A stretch of 64,000 nucleotides of DNA from Tubulanus polymorphus (GCF_964204645.1 NC_134035.1:572001-636000); one strand, 5' to 3'. Positions 10,963 to 23,885 are shown, counted from the first letter of the stretch. Notes: a model not told the origin generated them from the sequence alone. Numbers and translations: made by a program.

Positions 10963-11858
10963 GGCCTATCTATGTATAGGTTGGAAACCGAGGTCACATT
11001 TCTACGCGAAATAAAACCGTCTTAGCGTTAGCTTAGAACCCGGTCAATCGTACGAGACCTATATATATATCTCACGCCATAAATCATAATTTGTCGTACC
11101 AGTAAATGTATGAATCCATTTCATCCACTTACCTATTAACGCCTAATGAGAGAAATATCATTGCTCGAAGATTTAACCATGATGATAATTTATGGTCAAA
11201 TAATATTGTGATCGTATGAGAGATTATGTTGTGTGATTGTTGTATGGCTGTGAAAACTTGGATTCGGGAAGCCTCGGTTTTTTACTGTTCCTTCCTCTCT
11301 ATTTCTGTTATATATAATGTGAAATATATCCACTTATTTATTTATTCATTCACTTATATTGAAATATGTATTTATCTAACTATATCAGTTTATTACCGAG
11401 TAATGATTTTACATTATATGTAACTGAAATTGTAAAGCTCCCATACAATTTGGCTAGTCTGTTGACCATGTGCGTTCCGCTTGCTTTGTCGTCCTCCGCA
11501 GATGATGCATAACTATGCATCATCGTGGTTCCATAGGAGCTAGCGAGGATGATGTTGTGTGAGCAACCATAAGACGTCCAGATATCCCTTCTGGTTCTAC
11601 ATCTAGTACCGCGATTATCAAAGTTGGTTTTGACGGCATGTCGAGTCAGTCGTTTACAACGAGACGATAGAAACATAGAAACATTGCATAAACAAAGACA
11701 TTCTACATTCTACATTGTACTTTACTGTATTAAAATCCTGTAAACCCCTAGGCCTACAATGGTTTATACATTTATAAATATTGTGCGTTGTTCAAAGGAT
11801 TCTGTCAATAAACTGTCAAGTTAGTGTTCTCGTTACCTTACAATTTCAATGTAATAAA

Positions 11859-14800
11859 TTACATATTAGTGGCATGAGAGTTCAATGTTTGTAACTCAGA
11901 TTCCTCATTATCTGTTTTCACTACGAGAGATGATGATGATGATGGTTTGCGACACGAGGCGCAGCAGTTGATCTCAACTGGAGGCAGTTCATCTGGTAAA
12001 GGTTTCTTGTTCGTCTCGGGGATGAACAGCCCGATTAGAATCATAGATATAACACCGAGACCGGCGTACACTGCGAATGGAAGTGTCATGTGGATCGTCT
12101 CCTAGGAAAACAAGCATATATACCCTATATACCCGACGGGTTGGGCCAATAACACATTTTACATGTTTAACAAGTTTTTACAATTCTAACATTTTTAAGT
12201 GACAAGTGCTACACGGAGGCATCTTAGAGCATTTGGTAGAAAACCCCATGTTTTGATATAAAATGACATACCAGTGACGCAATCTGCGGTCCAAATATGG
12301 AACCAACGCGAGAAGCAAAATTACCGGATCCGATGGCTACATTCCTAGAAATATCAATTGGGTGACATTACTGCTTTGCACTTCAATGAATCGACGAGTC
12401 TAGGGTTAAGATTATTTTGGCCCTTCAATAAATCAACTTTTCCGGGGGCCGTATTCACGTGTAAACTTATAGATGTTGCACATTATTATTTCCGAGAACA
12501 TAAGTTCAGCGCAAATCTTAAAATACGAGCGCTTCAAGGATACGGTCCTTGACCTTGAGAATCTCCATTGATGCCGACCAGAATTCTGAGCGAACAAAAT
12601 CCACTCATTCATTGGGAATCGAACAATGCTAGTGCAGCATGGATTGTCTGAGGCCTGAACATTGATAACTGTATTGATCGTTTTTTCTTGAGTCTAAAAG
12701 CGTGGACACACACGCCTGCGCTCCCTGGATGTGGTTTGTGAGAGATTTTTGAAACAAGCGTTTCGTAAAAGTTTCTGTGATTAAAGTCAACGAACCTGAT
12801 CAATGTTGGATACAATTCACTAGAGAGCATCAACACAGAACTCCAGGCGTAATTACTGATCGAATCAGTGACAGCAGCGATGTAGGACACGGGAAGACGA
12901 TTCGTCGCTGAGACGCCGCTTAAATCTAAACTTATTATTACCATTAACAAGATCACCATCACAATCCAAGTACCAATAAAATTTTTTTTCCTGCCGCACC
13001 TACCGGAAACAAGAAAACTAATATGAAGCTCAGGAACCCGCTTGAAAAGTGTTTCCAATTGGGCTAAAAATTATATATTACCAATTCAGTACAAAAATCA
13101 CACCCCATCGCGTGGCTATGGTCAAAATCTTAGAAATGGCGAAATTGATGTAGACACTTCCAGCTAATGTTGACATCTGTGATGCGATACCATAAGTCCA
13201 AATAGCTACAGCCACCCTACAATATTGAGACGCACATATTATTCACAAATAGTATCAAGATAATAGTGAGTTTGAGACTGTAGAGTTTGATGTGAAGAAT
13301 TGATTACCATGAAAACTGAACAATCAGAGACGTTTTAATTAATTTCCTCGTCGAGTACAGATGTAAAACGTTGTAATTATATCTCTTATCATCAGCAGGA
13401 ACTATTCGTTTAACCATTTCAATATCCGGTTTAGGTTTCCTGTTCCATCGCGCAATTTTACATAGGTTTGTATAAGCTTCATCTATTCGACCTTTTTGTA
13501 CTAACCAACGAGGACTTTCTGGAATCAGCCTAAAATAAAATGTACAGTCGATGTAAAATCGAATGGCTGAAAACGACAGAGCATTTGGAATGAATGGAAA
13601 TTATCATACTGTAAACTGCTTGGCACAGTGCCAATTGCCTCAGATTTCAGCGTAATATATCAAAATGCTAACCATCGTCACACAGACTGCCTCGAAACTA
13701 CTCATATGTAATGGTCCTGCGAGAGTTCCGAGGTTCAAGATCGATGATGTCTTAGGCTATATTCAGGAGGTATGAATGTTTTTACTTACAGTATGAATAT
13801 AGGATAGACCGGTGCGCTAAACAGACCGATTGCTAGGGCGCAATTTTTCCAATCAGTCAACAGAAAGGCGAATAAATCAGCGATTAGTTCACCACATTGA
13901 AAACCGATTCTACAGCTGGCCACAGATCTCCAAAACGGCCCGAAATATTCGACCGTTAAACATGTCGTCACTGTTAGTTTCAGACCTGAATTAAGAAGAG
14001 GATACCATAAACTTGCTGATATGATATAGTGAAGACTTGATCAAAACTTGAGATCTTTATGATCTAATACAGATTTATGGATGACTATTTACCTACACAA
14101 ACACAACTAAGAAACCGAATAACCATAAACATCGGGAAATTCATCGTAAATTTCTGACAAACACAAGTCACCATTAGTAATGGCCAGATGATAATCAACG
14201 TTCTCTTGCGGCCGAATAGGTCTGAGAATTGAGAGCCAGCAGCACCGATTAGGACACCAACAAACGCGACACTTTGCGCCATCTTAACGGCGTAAGTTTC
14301 TTCACAAACAAGAGCAAACTAAAAATATAAAAACAGAAACAGTTCCATGGACGCCATCTCTACCGAAACGCCAGCTCTTCCGAAAAATGTGGCATTATCT
14401 CTGAATTACGTTGCACAAGCACAGTTGAGGGGCAAAATATTAGATGGATTTGTAGAGTATTTTCTTGACACATTTAATAAAAAAGATAGTTTGATCGGCA
14501 GCCAACAGGAAGGAGAGCTAGAAGAGGGCGCTGGAACTCGTGAGTTTACCTGCGATACAACTGTAATTCGTGGCCCGATGAATTCATATCCAGCACAAGG
14601 TTGTCCGTTCGCTTGACACTGCGGCGCTGATGTGGTCTCGTTTGTCGAGGTCGGAAGATCGTCGCCTGTGCCGTTATTCAGTAGAGATGTGATATTCGAA
14701 GTTGGACAAACAAAACCCGGATTTATCGAATCAAATACGAATATCATCAACACAGAAGCGGCCGCGGCTTCCATGAACAAAAAGAAAATATAGACGAGCA

Positions 14801-14894
14801 ACTGGAATCGTCCTGTATTACCAACTATTCGCAACACATCTTCGAAATTTGCTCCTTCCTTCGTTTCATCAGTATCGTCGTGGTCGTACTCCAT
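11859..14894 (-). CDS. SLC22-family organic ion transporter, copy B (eight coding exons, 547 aa)
   Basis: Tandem duplicate of the downstream SLC22 gene, same strand, start codons 4835 bases apart. Exons: 14550-14894, 14093-14318, 13790-13985, 13308-13529, 13082-13216, 12796-12999, 12272-12344, 11859-12101. Every exon has exactly the length of its partner in copy A (345, 226, 196, 222, 135, 204, 73, 243) and the frame is intact, so both look functional. The first 60 residues differ at only four positions (K13E, D26N, one Ala/Ser, M/L). Family marks are conserved: DLFGRKR, PESPRWL, GRKK, PETNKKPLPDELP. Clear differences sit at the start of exon 5 (WVAVAIWTYGIAS versus WTALSFLAYGIAS) and in exon 7 (NFASRVGSIFGPQ versus NLAARIGSIFAPQ). 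The coding ATG follows a TTTCACGTTAG acceptor-like site, so a non-coding first exon may lie upstream. Confidence 0.93.
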
Positions 14895-14944
14895 TATTGC
14901 ATCTAACGTGAAATATGATTAAAACTGTCAGTAAATATGTGATT

Positions 14945-17400
14945 ATCAGGCGGAGTTGCCGAGTTGTTAACATTTCACTAGGAATTGACATCGAACTCTA
15001 ACCGATGGAGACTGAGGGTTCGTGGTACATTGTAAAGCACAATTTGTTTTTGAAATTATGTATTCTCCTTTTATATTACAGGATCAAGTCCAAGATTTTA
15101 ACCCTAACCGACTCACAACGTGGAACTGAGTCTTTTTCCGTCACAGACTATTTTACGGCACATAAATGAATACCCGATAAAGAGTTTCTAATCCGGAATG
15201 TTGTCAAATTCCCTGAAGTTCCAATTGCAAAAGTGATTTTCATGCACACTGTTTTGGTAGGACATTAATATATTTATAGCGCTCCAACATTTTATTGACC
15301 AAAATGCCAATAAGCATTGATCAAGAGAAGAATCATAATAATTGCATGGTGGTATTAATTGAATCTGAATCTGAAGCAGAAAAGATGCTGACCTTTGACT
15401 ACCGTACGCAACGAGTCAGCTATAGTAGCAGGTAGGTAGCTGATGATAAAGCCAAGGCGTACGTTTCAAGACTAAGAAAGAATGTTATATTTTAGATAAA
15501 TAAGTTCAGAGATTAGCACTGTAGCTTGTGTTTATAATGCTTTCTACTTTAGATTAATATGATCATTAATAGATAGATTAAAACAAAATAAACAAGCTGT
15601 TGAAACTAGAAAATAATTGACAAATCACATACTTAGCTTCTTTAATGTAATAGTGTCACCGGTAACTTAAAAATATGCTAAGTCTTACATAAGGCGGACA
15701 CACGCAACCATAAGAAACAGATACAGTTTTAGATACTCGTCCCAGGTCGTGCTGGAAACACTAAATAAATGTGTTTGAGATTTGAGGGGATTAAGTATCA
15801 TTAATTACCACGTATAGGCTTGTAAAGAGCACGTTTTCTGGGCCACATAAAAATTGAAAGACAACAATAAATGACACCAAAAAATGAACATAATGACCTA
15901 TTTATATGTTTTTGCTCTGCATAATTATTATTGACAACAAAAGACTTATGTCAGCATATGTCAGAAGATAGAATATGAGATTTTTCTGGCTTACATGGAC
16001 ACATCCTCACCCCCGGCAGGGATTCGAACCTGACGAGATTGAGATTGCCGCGGTACGGTTCGTACCGTGGCTGAGAGTAGCGATGCCATCAGGTTCGAAT
16101 CCCTGCCTAGGAGAATGAGGTAGAACGGTGTAACAAGAGAGTAGCGTCTTCCCTAGAAAATCTCTAATTCATTTTCTACATACGACGGATCGAGGTATAG
16201 CTGATCTATGGATAGAGTCCAGAATACTTCTGCGGTTTATATATAGTCAGATCGAATCCACCCCAGAATATGTGGCTGTTATTATTTACTGATTACGTGA
16301 ATTCCTATCAAACATCGAATAGACAAATATGTATATATGTATATGTATATATATACATATATCAATTCCTTTATTTTTTATGGAAGCTGAATACACCCAA
16401 TGCCATGAATCTTTATCGTAAAAATCAGTGTTATACGCAGCTGTTACGAAGGAAGTGTTCACATATGGACAGGCCCAAGAATTTTTTTAGTTGTTGTGGG
16501 TTTGTGACACATGGGTTGATTGAGCCGCGACGTAAATAACATATTGTCAGACACGCTACGCCCATAGAGGCAGATCATAACAAACTCATCGTCAACACGT
16601 AAGTACAGTATTATACTTATAAAGCGATATAGCTGGATTCAATCCATGAGATTTTGTTGGAAGATTGTAAATTTGGGCTAGAAACTTTGTAAGTATATCA
16701 TTTAAGTGAAATCAGTTGCAACCAACGTCGTCAAGATCTGCGGTATCAGTAATTCAGTACCAGTTACCAGTTCCGAATTAGGTTTTGAAGTTGAATCAGT
16801 TCATTTTTAATGTTTTCACTAAATGAGCCAAATCACAAAAAAGGGATTGACCCTCTCATTTGATAGGTAGATTTGATTGGATTTTTTTTAACGTGATGTC
16901 CCTACCGGGAGAGAAATAAGGGGTTTGATTTTGAAATCGAAAATCGAAGTGTAGATATGATAGTTGTGTGATCGGCGGTTGAATTTACATAATTTTTTGT
17001 TTAAATCGGAACATATAATCGTAAATTTCCAGGGGCGGGTCCAGCTTACCTTCCATGCCTTCCGGGGGGCAATGTGAATTTCCAAAATGCGCTTAAATCA
17101 AAGTCGTAGATTTTTGTGTAAAATCAATCAAGATTGGTGTAGTCAGATAAAAAGGGGCACCATATCCAATAAAAAAGGCACATAAAGTAAAAGGAACAAA
17201 TAAAAGGGCAACTTGTAATGGGCCGATACGGTGAACAAATTTTAAAGGGCACAATTCCGGAAGATTCCAAGAAAAGGGGCACTTTTTACCGGTCAACCAT
17301 AGGTGCCCAATATAGGTTAAGGGGCGCCAAAACACGTATAGACGATGGCGAGGAAGTCCTCTAATTGAACAGTGTTCTTACTCGGTGTTAAATTCACACG
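14945..17400. other. Intergenic between SLC22 copy B and the CD20-like gene
   Basis: No gene seen apart from the repeat at 16000-16120. AT-rich simple sequence occurs near 16325-16365. The stretch 17030-17340 is rich in GGGGCRCC-like and GGCAC words and may be repeat-derived; no family is assigned. Confidence 0.35.
16000..16120. repeat. Palindromic tRNA-related (SINE-like) repeat
   Basis: GGCAGGGATTCGAACCTGAC on the left is mirrored by ATCAGGTTCGAATCCCTGCC on the right, about 55 bases apart, with an inner palindrome (CGGTACGGTTCGTACCG). Each arm contains GGTTCGAATCC, the consensus polymerase III B-box/T-loop. Neither half folds as a full tRNA by eye, so I call it SINE-like rather than a tRNA gene. 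A related half-copy is in intron 6 of SLC22 copy A. Confidence 0.6.
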
Positions 17401-17451
17401 TGTACATTCAGTTTTACTTTCATATAGGTATCGTTAATATCGGTGAATTCG

Positions 17452-18018
17452 ATGGGGCCTCCTCCGGCGCCACCACCGCCTCCACCGGCGTACAACACCA
17501 GTTCATCGACGCAATATCTCCACTACAGAACAGATGATGAGAGCACGCCGTTACGAAAGAAAACCGATACAGATACGATTCATAATCGTATCCTCGGTAC
17601 TGGTATCACCATTCTGTTGTTTGGTATTGCGATAATGGCTTACGGTGGCTACTACGAATATCAATATCGTTGCTTTAAACGAGAAGATTTTGGATGCTCC
17701 CTCTTGGCACCGCTGGCGTATGCTATAGTATATCTGATAACGGGAGCGTTGGGAATCGTGGCGGGTAAAACCAGGAAACCAGGTTCTACAATTGCCGCGA
17801 TTATTTTTGGCCAGTTTTCGTTGTTAGCGACAGCGATTTATATCATTATCTCGTCATTTTTAAACTCTGAAGGAGCATGGAGTGATGGTGAAATCGTCTG
17901 GAACGCATCGTTTATTACAGCTATTGTTGCTATAGCTGTGTCGTTTGCCATATTTTTAGCTAGTATCGTACAGATGGCATTCGGCTTCAAGGCACTGTTG
18001 GTCACCTCCAGGTATTAA
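17452..18018 (+). CDS. Four-pass membrane protein, CD20/MS4A-like, 188 aa
   Basis: A single open reading frame from the ATG at 17452; the in-frame GTG nine bases earlier is not needed. Residues 1-12 are nearly all proline (PPPAPPPPPPAY), a possible SH3/WW ligand, followed by a polar cytosolic segment. Four hydrophobic segments lie at about 48-66, 83-104, 111-134 and 151-178. The first loop holds two cysteines (CFKREDFGC), and GALGIVAGK at the end of the second helix resembles the signature of CD20-like proteins. An acceptor-like AG (CATATAG, about 17427) upstream suggests a 5' UTR intron. A poly(A) signal cluster (AATAAAATAAAA) lies about 100 bases past the stop. Role unknown; family members act in membrane signalling or channels. 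Other tetraspan families are possible. Confidence 0.75.
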   Translation: MGPPPAPPPPPPAYNTSSSTQYLHYRTDDESTPLRKKTDTDTIHNRILGTGITILLFGIAIMAYGGYYEYQYRCFKREDFGCSLLAPLAYAIVYLITGALGIVAGKTRKPGSTIAAIIFGQFSLLATAIYIIISSFLNSEGAWSDGEIVWNASFITAIVAIAVSFAIFLASIVQMAFGFKALLVTSRY

Positions 18019-18225
18019 ATGCATTGAGACTATGACTATGGCTAACGAACTTATCCCTCTATTTATTTCTCTAATTGCGGAATGTGGTCTCTATTAAGAA
18101 AATATCATCGTACTAAATAAAATAAAACTTCTAAATGAGTTCCCGTGTTATTTCGATTACGTCAAAACATTCAGCATTTTCGTGGAACCCTCGATTGCCG
18201 CAGTCAAAATTATTCTATCTTCACC

Positions 18226-18290
18226 CGTCAAGGGATTCGAACCCACTACGCTAAAGCCGTTCCCCGAACCCATTGACATCGCGAGTCGTT
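18226..18290 (-). repeat. tRNA-derived SINE remnant
   Basis: On the minus strand TAGTGGGTTCGAATCCCTTG contains a perfect B-box (GGTTCGAATCC). The upstream half does not make a tRNA cloverleaf. Probably a decayed SINE head. Confidence 0.4.
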
Positions 18291-18299
18291 GGAGTCGTT

Positions 18300-19920
18300 A
18301 CTAGATGACCAGAATCCAGTCGAGCCAATCACAGCGCTTGTGACAAGCGACATTAGGCTTCTGTTGGATTTGCAGTTAAATGGACCAATCAGCGAACGTT
18401 TTAGCGAACAGGGAAGTATTTCGCAAGTTGATATAAATATGACGTCATGCGCAAAATCGCCAGTAATGAAATCGCGCGCCGTGAGGTCAGGGGGTACTTG
18501 CGGCGAGTTGGGGGAGCGATACCGGACCCCTGGCAAGCGAGCATGAAATGTTCGGGAAACTTCCCACGTACACAATCACCAGCTTAAAGTCTGACATTCG
18601 TTTTTCTTTTTTTAAATTGAAGACAATGAAAATGTAGTCGAATTAGATTGAACTTTCTTTGCCAACGCACAAAATGATAATAATACAGTTGTTTACCTAA
18701 CCCGATTACTTCAGCAATTCAGTCGTGAGTTTAATCGACCCACATATAAACATTCAAATCAGTAGTTGGGAGCGTTAAACACATAAACCTTGAACCTTCT
18801 CGGATCGACGAATAGTTTTTCGAAAATAGTCGAATAGTGTATTTCAGAGACGTTTCGGATTCACTCCGACAATTTTTGAGGACAGGATACAAAAACAAAA
18901 ACTAATTTCAAGGTTTATTGACGACTTGGAAAATAAACCGCGTTATAGTGTCGACAACGAATGATTTAACTATAAAATATCAAGGATAGATGTAAGATAT
19001 TTTTGGTTTTGAATATATCGATATTTGAATTGAATGGCAACCAGTCTAGCCTCGATATATCGATGATGTAATGCACATCCTTCAAAAAATAATTATCAAA
19101 ATTCATCAAAAATGAAATAAAGAGTCGTTAAATAGGCCTATAGTTCATTACAAAATAAACGAAATTTTATTCATTGCCTTAATCAGAATATAGGCGCATT
19201 AAATCGAATCTATTTTCAAATACCGAAAGAAGAATCAACACCTCGTCGCGGAGACCTGAAGATTTCGTTGACAACCGCGCACTTGCAAATTGCCTCTTGA
19301 CTTAGCGTTGAACTCAACATAACCATCCTTAAAAAAAAGTATCGACCCAAATCAAAAAGTAAGTAGGTGAACTTGCATAAAATCAAATCGGATTTTGTAA
19401 TACAATGCAGTATTTCGATTTCGAAATAACCATCTGACGAGAGACCCCGGTCAGATTCCGAAACGTCGAGCATCTCCTGTCAGAAAAACGACTACACCAG
19501 ACGCTATGAAAACAAGGTTCTCGTCGAAATGCGAAATTGACTGATCTAGGTCTATTACATCTGACGATTATCTCGAAATCAGAGTTCGAAACGTCGTGTA
19601 TTTTGATAAATGAAATTCCTTTTTTTAAACTTTTAAATTCTCTATTCTCCATCTCTGTTAGTGAGTTTTAAACTTATATAGAACCAACTAAATTAAAAAG
19701 AAATATCTAAAAATCAATTCGTCCTAAAACGTTAATTGATTCGATTCCGTAGATTTGAATTCTATTCATTTCGTTCAAATGGACATTTAAGTGAAAGTCG
19801 AAGATAACGAGTTTGGGAGTGATTAATAATACATTTACGGGAAATGTTTTAATGCATCAGCCACGTGGTTCCCCGTCCGTCCACCCGACCGTAATCTAAA
19901 TGGATTTTACAATATGAAGA
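18300..19920. other. Intergenic, AT-rich, no gene seen
   Basis: Between the CD20-like gene and the Kunitz gene. Short open frames on both strands show no domain or splice structure. Confidence 0.4.
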
Positions 19921-19930
19921 GATAACTGAT

Positions 19931-19938
19931 TATATATA
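19931..19938 (+). promoter_or_regulatory. TATA box of the Kunitz gene
   Basis: TATATATA lies 85-92 bases before the ATG at 20023, leaving room for a start site near 19960-19970 and a 5' UTR of about 50-60 bases. Confidence 0.5.
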
Positions 19939-20022
19939 CACACAACAGTCTATAGCGGCCATACAATAACCACCAGTCTCTTCACTCGTCGTTATTACCA
20001 CGAAAAAGCTCACAAATTCGAC

Positions 20023-20669
20023 ATGGCGAAATTATTTTTCTTGGCGCTTGCTTTGTTTATGGTAAGTAGATGGAATATTTTTACAATAATTCAATTCTAT
20101 TCTGTAAGTAATTCAAAATTTTTGTATGAATATTCTATAATGCGTTGACAACTAGGCCTAGGAAGTAACTATTCTAAATTCCTGGATCTAATCCTGTTAT
20201 ATGTTACTTAAACAATTCATATGAAACGTCTTGGTTTCACTATGGTCAACCCGTCGGTGGCCAAGAGACAACCGGTAAGGCTGCTGCTATAAGACACCAG
20301 GGCCCGCTTTTATAGACTGGTATTACCTTTAACCTGTTGGTTAACTCAATTGATAATGAATTGAGTTAACCCCCGGGTTAAAGGTAACACCAGTCTATAA
20401 AACCGGACCCTGGCTTTGTCTATAAAGACGACCCTGTGTATGTAATATGTACTTTGCAACTTTCTTCTATTCCATAGATCGCATATGAGACGCAAGCTTT
20501 CTCAGAGATCTGCAACCAACCGATGAAAGTTGGACCGTGTAAAGCAGCCTTCCAGCGATTCTACTTCAATAAAGCTCACGGTCAATGCGAGCAATTCATC
20601 TATGGCGGATGTCAAGCAAACGAAAACAATTTCGAAACGATGGCCGCGTGTCACTCTAAATGCATGTAG
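20023..20669 (+). CDS. Secreted single-domain Kunitz/BPTI serine protease inhibitor, 76 aa
   Basis: Exon 1 (20023-20061) encodes the signal peptide core [13 protein letters not shown] and ends in GTAAGT. Exon 2 (20478-20669) starts IAYETQA and carries one Kunitz domain ending at TAG. The six cysteines have family spacing: [31 protein letters not shown]. The reactive site GPCK places lysine at P1, predicting inhibition of trypsin-like proteases; FYFN and IYGGC are typical core motifs. Only a few residues separate the signal peptide from the domain, and four follow nothing beyond the last Cys but Met. A TATA box precedes and AATAAATAAAA follows the stop by about 20 bases. Similar single-domain proteins serve in innate defence, mucus or venom; nothing here decides which. 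Confidence 0.95.
20297..20413. mobile_element. Foldback MITE-like element in the Kunitz intron
   Basis: Arms CCAGGGCCCGCTTTTATAGA... and ...TCTATAAAACCGGACCCTGG are imperfect reverse complements over about 55 bases each, meeting at TCAATTGATAATGAATTGA. The compact palindrome within an intron suggests a non-autonomous foldback element. Confidence 0.75.
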
Positions 20670-22415
20670 ATTACATGATCTGTGATAATAAATAAAAGCA
20701 AATATAAGTAGTAACAATTTTTGTCATAATATTTCGACGGTCTTTTTTATAGGCAGACTACCTGAGAGTAATTACCTATTTTCAGAGCTCAAAATACTCT
20801 TAAAGTCTGACCAATTTCTGCGTATTTCAATTCGAGTCGGTGAAGGTGAAAACTCGAAATGAAATACCAGGAAGTCTGGTCTATACATTGGGGGTCTTCA
20901 AAGAACAATGGGGCCACATATTTCGACCAGGGGTTGTTTGATACTGGGCGTTTTATTTGCTTGTATCCAGCGGCCCGAAACCCACCAGGACTCTATATAT
21001 ATTACCATTATCGGTACACCGATATATAATGAATAATTATTATGTATGGTTCTGAAACAGCTGTTGTGTGTCTCTGAGGCGCTCTATCGCTTAAATCTGT
21101 TATCTACTGACCCGGTAAATATATGACAAATTTTAAAAGTGGCGCTGACAGGGTTCGAAGTCATACCCTGGAAAGTGAATATGGATCATGGCTTTTTCTA
21201 CCGCGCAAATTACAGCCTTTTAGGCGCGAATTGTTAAAGGACATTAGCGACATCTTGAGACATCTTCAACTACAAAGCCACAAAAAACAAGTTATATAGT
21301 CACTAGTCGAGTGGTCGCCTTTTTCAAGCTCGCTCCAGCCATTCGCTTATGAATGAAATTCAATTTGATCAATTGAGTTTTTATTTGAAAACTCTCTAAT
21401 GCACTCGATTCTCACGAAAGAGACGGTTATTTGTGCGAAAGCTTTCAAAATCTGTTCTGTTCTATTCAGCTCGCATTGCGCGCCGACGCGCTAATTGAAA
21501 TAAAACGCGTTTTAGTTGTTGTTTTTTTTCTATTTCGCTCTACGTAGAAAAATCTATTAAAACTTTCTTTAATTGAAACACAGTTTATTGTACAGGTATA
21601 TGAGAGAATATTACGAGCTTTTTCATGATTTATTCTATAGTCGCGGCGCAGACAAGCAGAATAATTTAAGAATCGAAATCCACTTAATCAACTGTCATGT
21701 AGTTTTATGCAATATCTCAAGTAACGTCGCGAACTGTTTCTATTCAATTGTGGCTAATAGAATAAAGCGGACACGTCCTTACCGTTCAATGTAAATCATT
21801 TAGATTTTGAAAAAAAAACGCCTTCACATTTTATGAAGATTTTCACATATAACGGAACAAGTTACGTAGAATTATACACATCTTTAGAGCCTGAGTTCGA
21901 AAAGAAAAAACTAGATTTCATACATGAATTACGATTATTTGTAGTATACAATAACGCGAGGAGCATTAAGTTGTAAAATATTTCCGCCGTTCCGGGAAAT
22001 TGAGATCGAAAAGTTATAAGTTATAAAACGATTTATGATTAAAGGAGGAAGTGTTTGAGGGAGTACGTTCACAATATTTTGGGATCTCAGTTATATATAT
22101 TTCTAGTTACCGTCAATTTGTGCACGGGCCATTCCCGTTAAAATCATCATCGTAGATTTTACTGTATTGATTTTTGAATGATTACAATTCGCAGCCCTCT
22201 CAATACTCAATGATGGAATTGTAAAAAAAAAAATTTCAACATTCTCGAAATCACTTGACCCAGAAATAACGAGGAGGTTTCGAGTATTTTTTTTTCCTTT
22301 TTACAAACGCCCGTTAGATCGAGCACACACAAAACTGTACCTCTGTCAAAAACTAGCATTGAACAAAAAAAAAACACAGAACTCGCCATGTGTTTATTTA
22401 TACAGACGGTGCGCA

Positions 22416-22436
22416 TGCGCGGCGGCGGCGGCGGCC
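22416..22436. repeat. (CGG)n microsatellite
   Basis: A short run of CGG triplets within GCATGCGC/GGCCGG context, non-coding. Confidence 0.75.
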
Positions 22437-23885
22437 GGTACGCGACACAATGACATACACATACACACCACAACAGCGATTATCAGTAGCACCTCGCATA
22501 TCCGTGCTCTAATCAGGTGACTTTTACTCGCGGTAGTTTCACTGGTGGATCTAAAACGAACGAACGACTCAGACCCGGACTGCGACTTCCACAAACGTGG
22601 AACAGGGAATTTACGCTCTATATCGGGATGTATAAATGTGACGATGGTCGAATCGGATTATAACAACCCGATCGGATTATCTGCCTGAATAATGTTTATT
22701 ACTTGAATAAATGCGGTAAGTTATTTTTTGACAGCAGTTACACACATAAAATAAACAGACTTCAAAATAATCAAATCCGTCGACATTGTGCAGCGGAGGA
22801 TTTCGGGGGTCAGTCCTCTGGGGGCCGGACCCTTGCTTTCACAATGAGGTCGTGCTTTTTATCGAGGTACATTTCGTTAAATATTAGGCAGATATTTCGG
22901 GTTACAAAATATCCACAGAAATGATAAAAATATAAACCTTATTTCACAGATTGACACGAACCCCCCCCCCCCTCCCCCTCATCAGGTGAAATATCAGTGA
23001 ATCAAAATGAATAAAACTACAGATCTACATACAGCATACAGCAAGGGTTATATCGAATTACAAGTGCTCAATTCTAAGCTAATAACAAGCAAAAGTGTTT
23101 AATTACCAGCTAATTATTTAAGGTACATTTTTAGCATTTCGTTAAAACCTGCAAGTTTGGCATATCATCTCATCCTCTCAGAAATTGCATCATTCGGGTG
23201 TATTTTGGTCAAAACTATCTTATACCGAGGCTGGGACCAGAGCGCGCTCTACCATGGCTGCTTAATCCGAGAATTCTATTTTTTTCTCAACTCCCGCCTT
23301 ACAATTTTGCTTGATCCTCCCCTGACATAAGATGCCATCCTAACACTAATAGGAGGAATTGTATAACGGATTCGCACGCAGTGGCAGCTGCTGTCCCGAG
23401 ATAAAAATAAACCCTGAAAAAAAAAATCTTTAAGCGTTTTATGTTTGATATTCGGGTATAAAACACGTAGGAAACAAAGCGTTTCAAACTGTGAGCTAAC
23501 TTACACTATATACAGCGTGTTTAGTCGGGGGGCTCCTCGCGACAGAGAGAGTAGATATCAATCGAATTTACTCATACGACATAACATTCGTACGATATTT
23601 ATTCATATACAAGTTCTTTGAAATGAAGTTTGATACATGAATGAGGCCCCAGAAATTAAATCAAATGAAAATTAGTAGCTATAAGTGACGTCATCTGCAA
23701 AATGACTCTATATTACGAAACTATTGGAGTTCAAAAAATGAAAATCCGACAATTGATGAAATATCTTGGTTGAGTTCAGGTTCGCGATTTTCCCTTTTAA
23801 TCCCACTATAAGAATGACAATGAATCAATCTAATAACAGTTAGAAAATGACTTAAATTTTCTTATATTTTGTGTCTGCGATTCAG

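Noticed and set aside
16000-16120. tRNA gene
   Set aside because: Only the T-loop/B-box part is present; acceptor, D and anticodon stems cannot be formed.
18289-18575. Overlapping open frames on both strands near 18.4 kb
   Set aside because: No start or splice context, no domain; next to a SINE-like B-box remnant.
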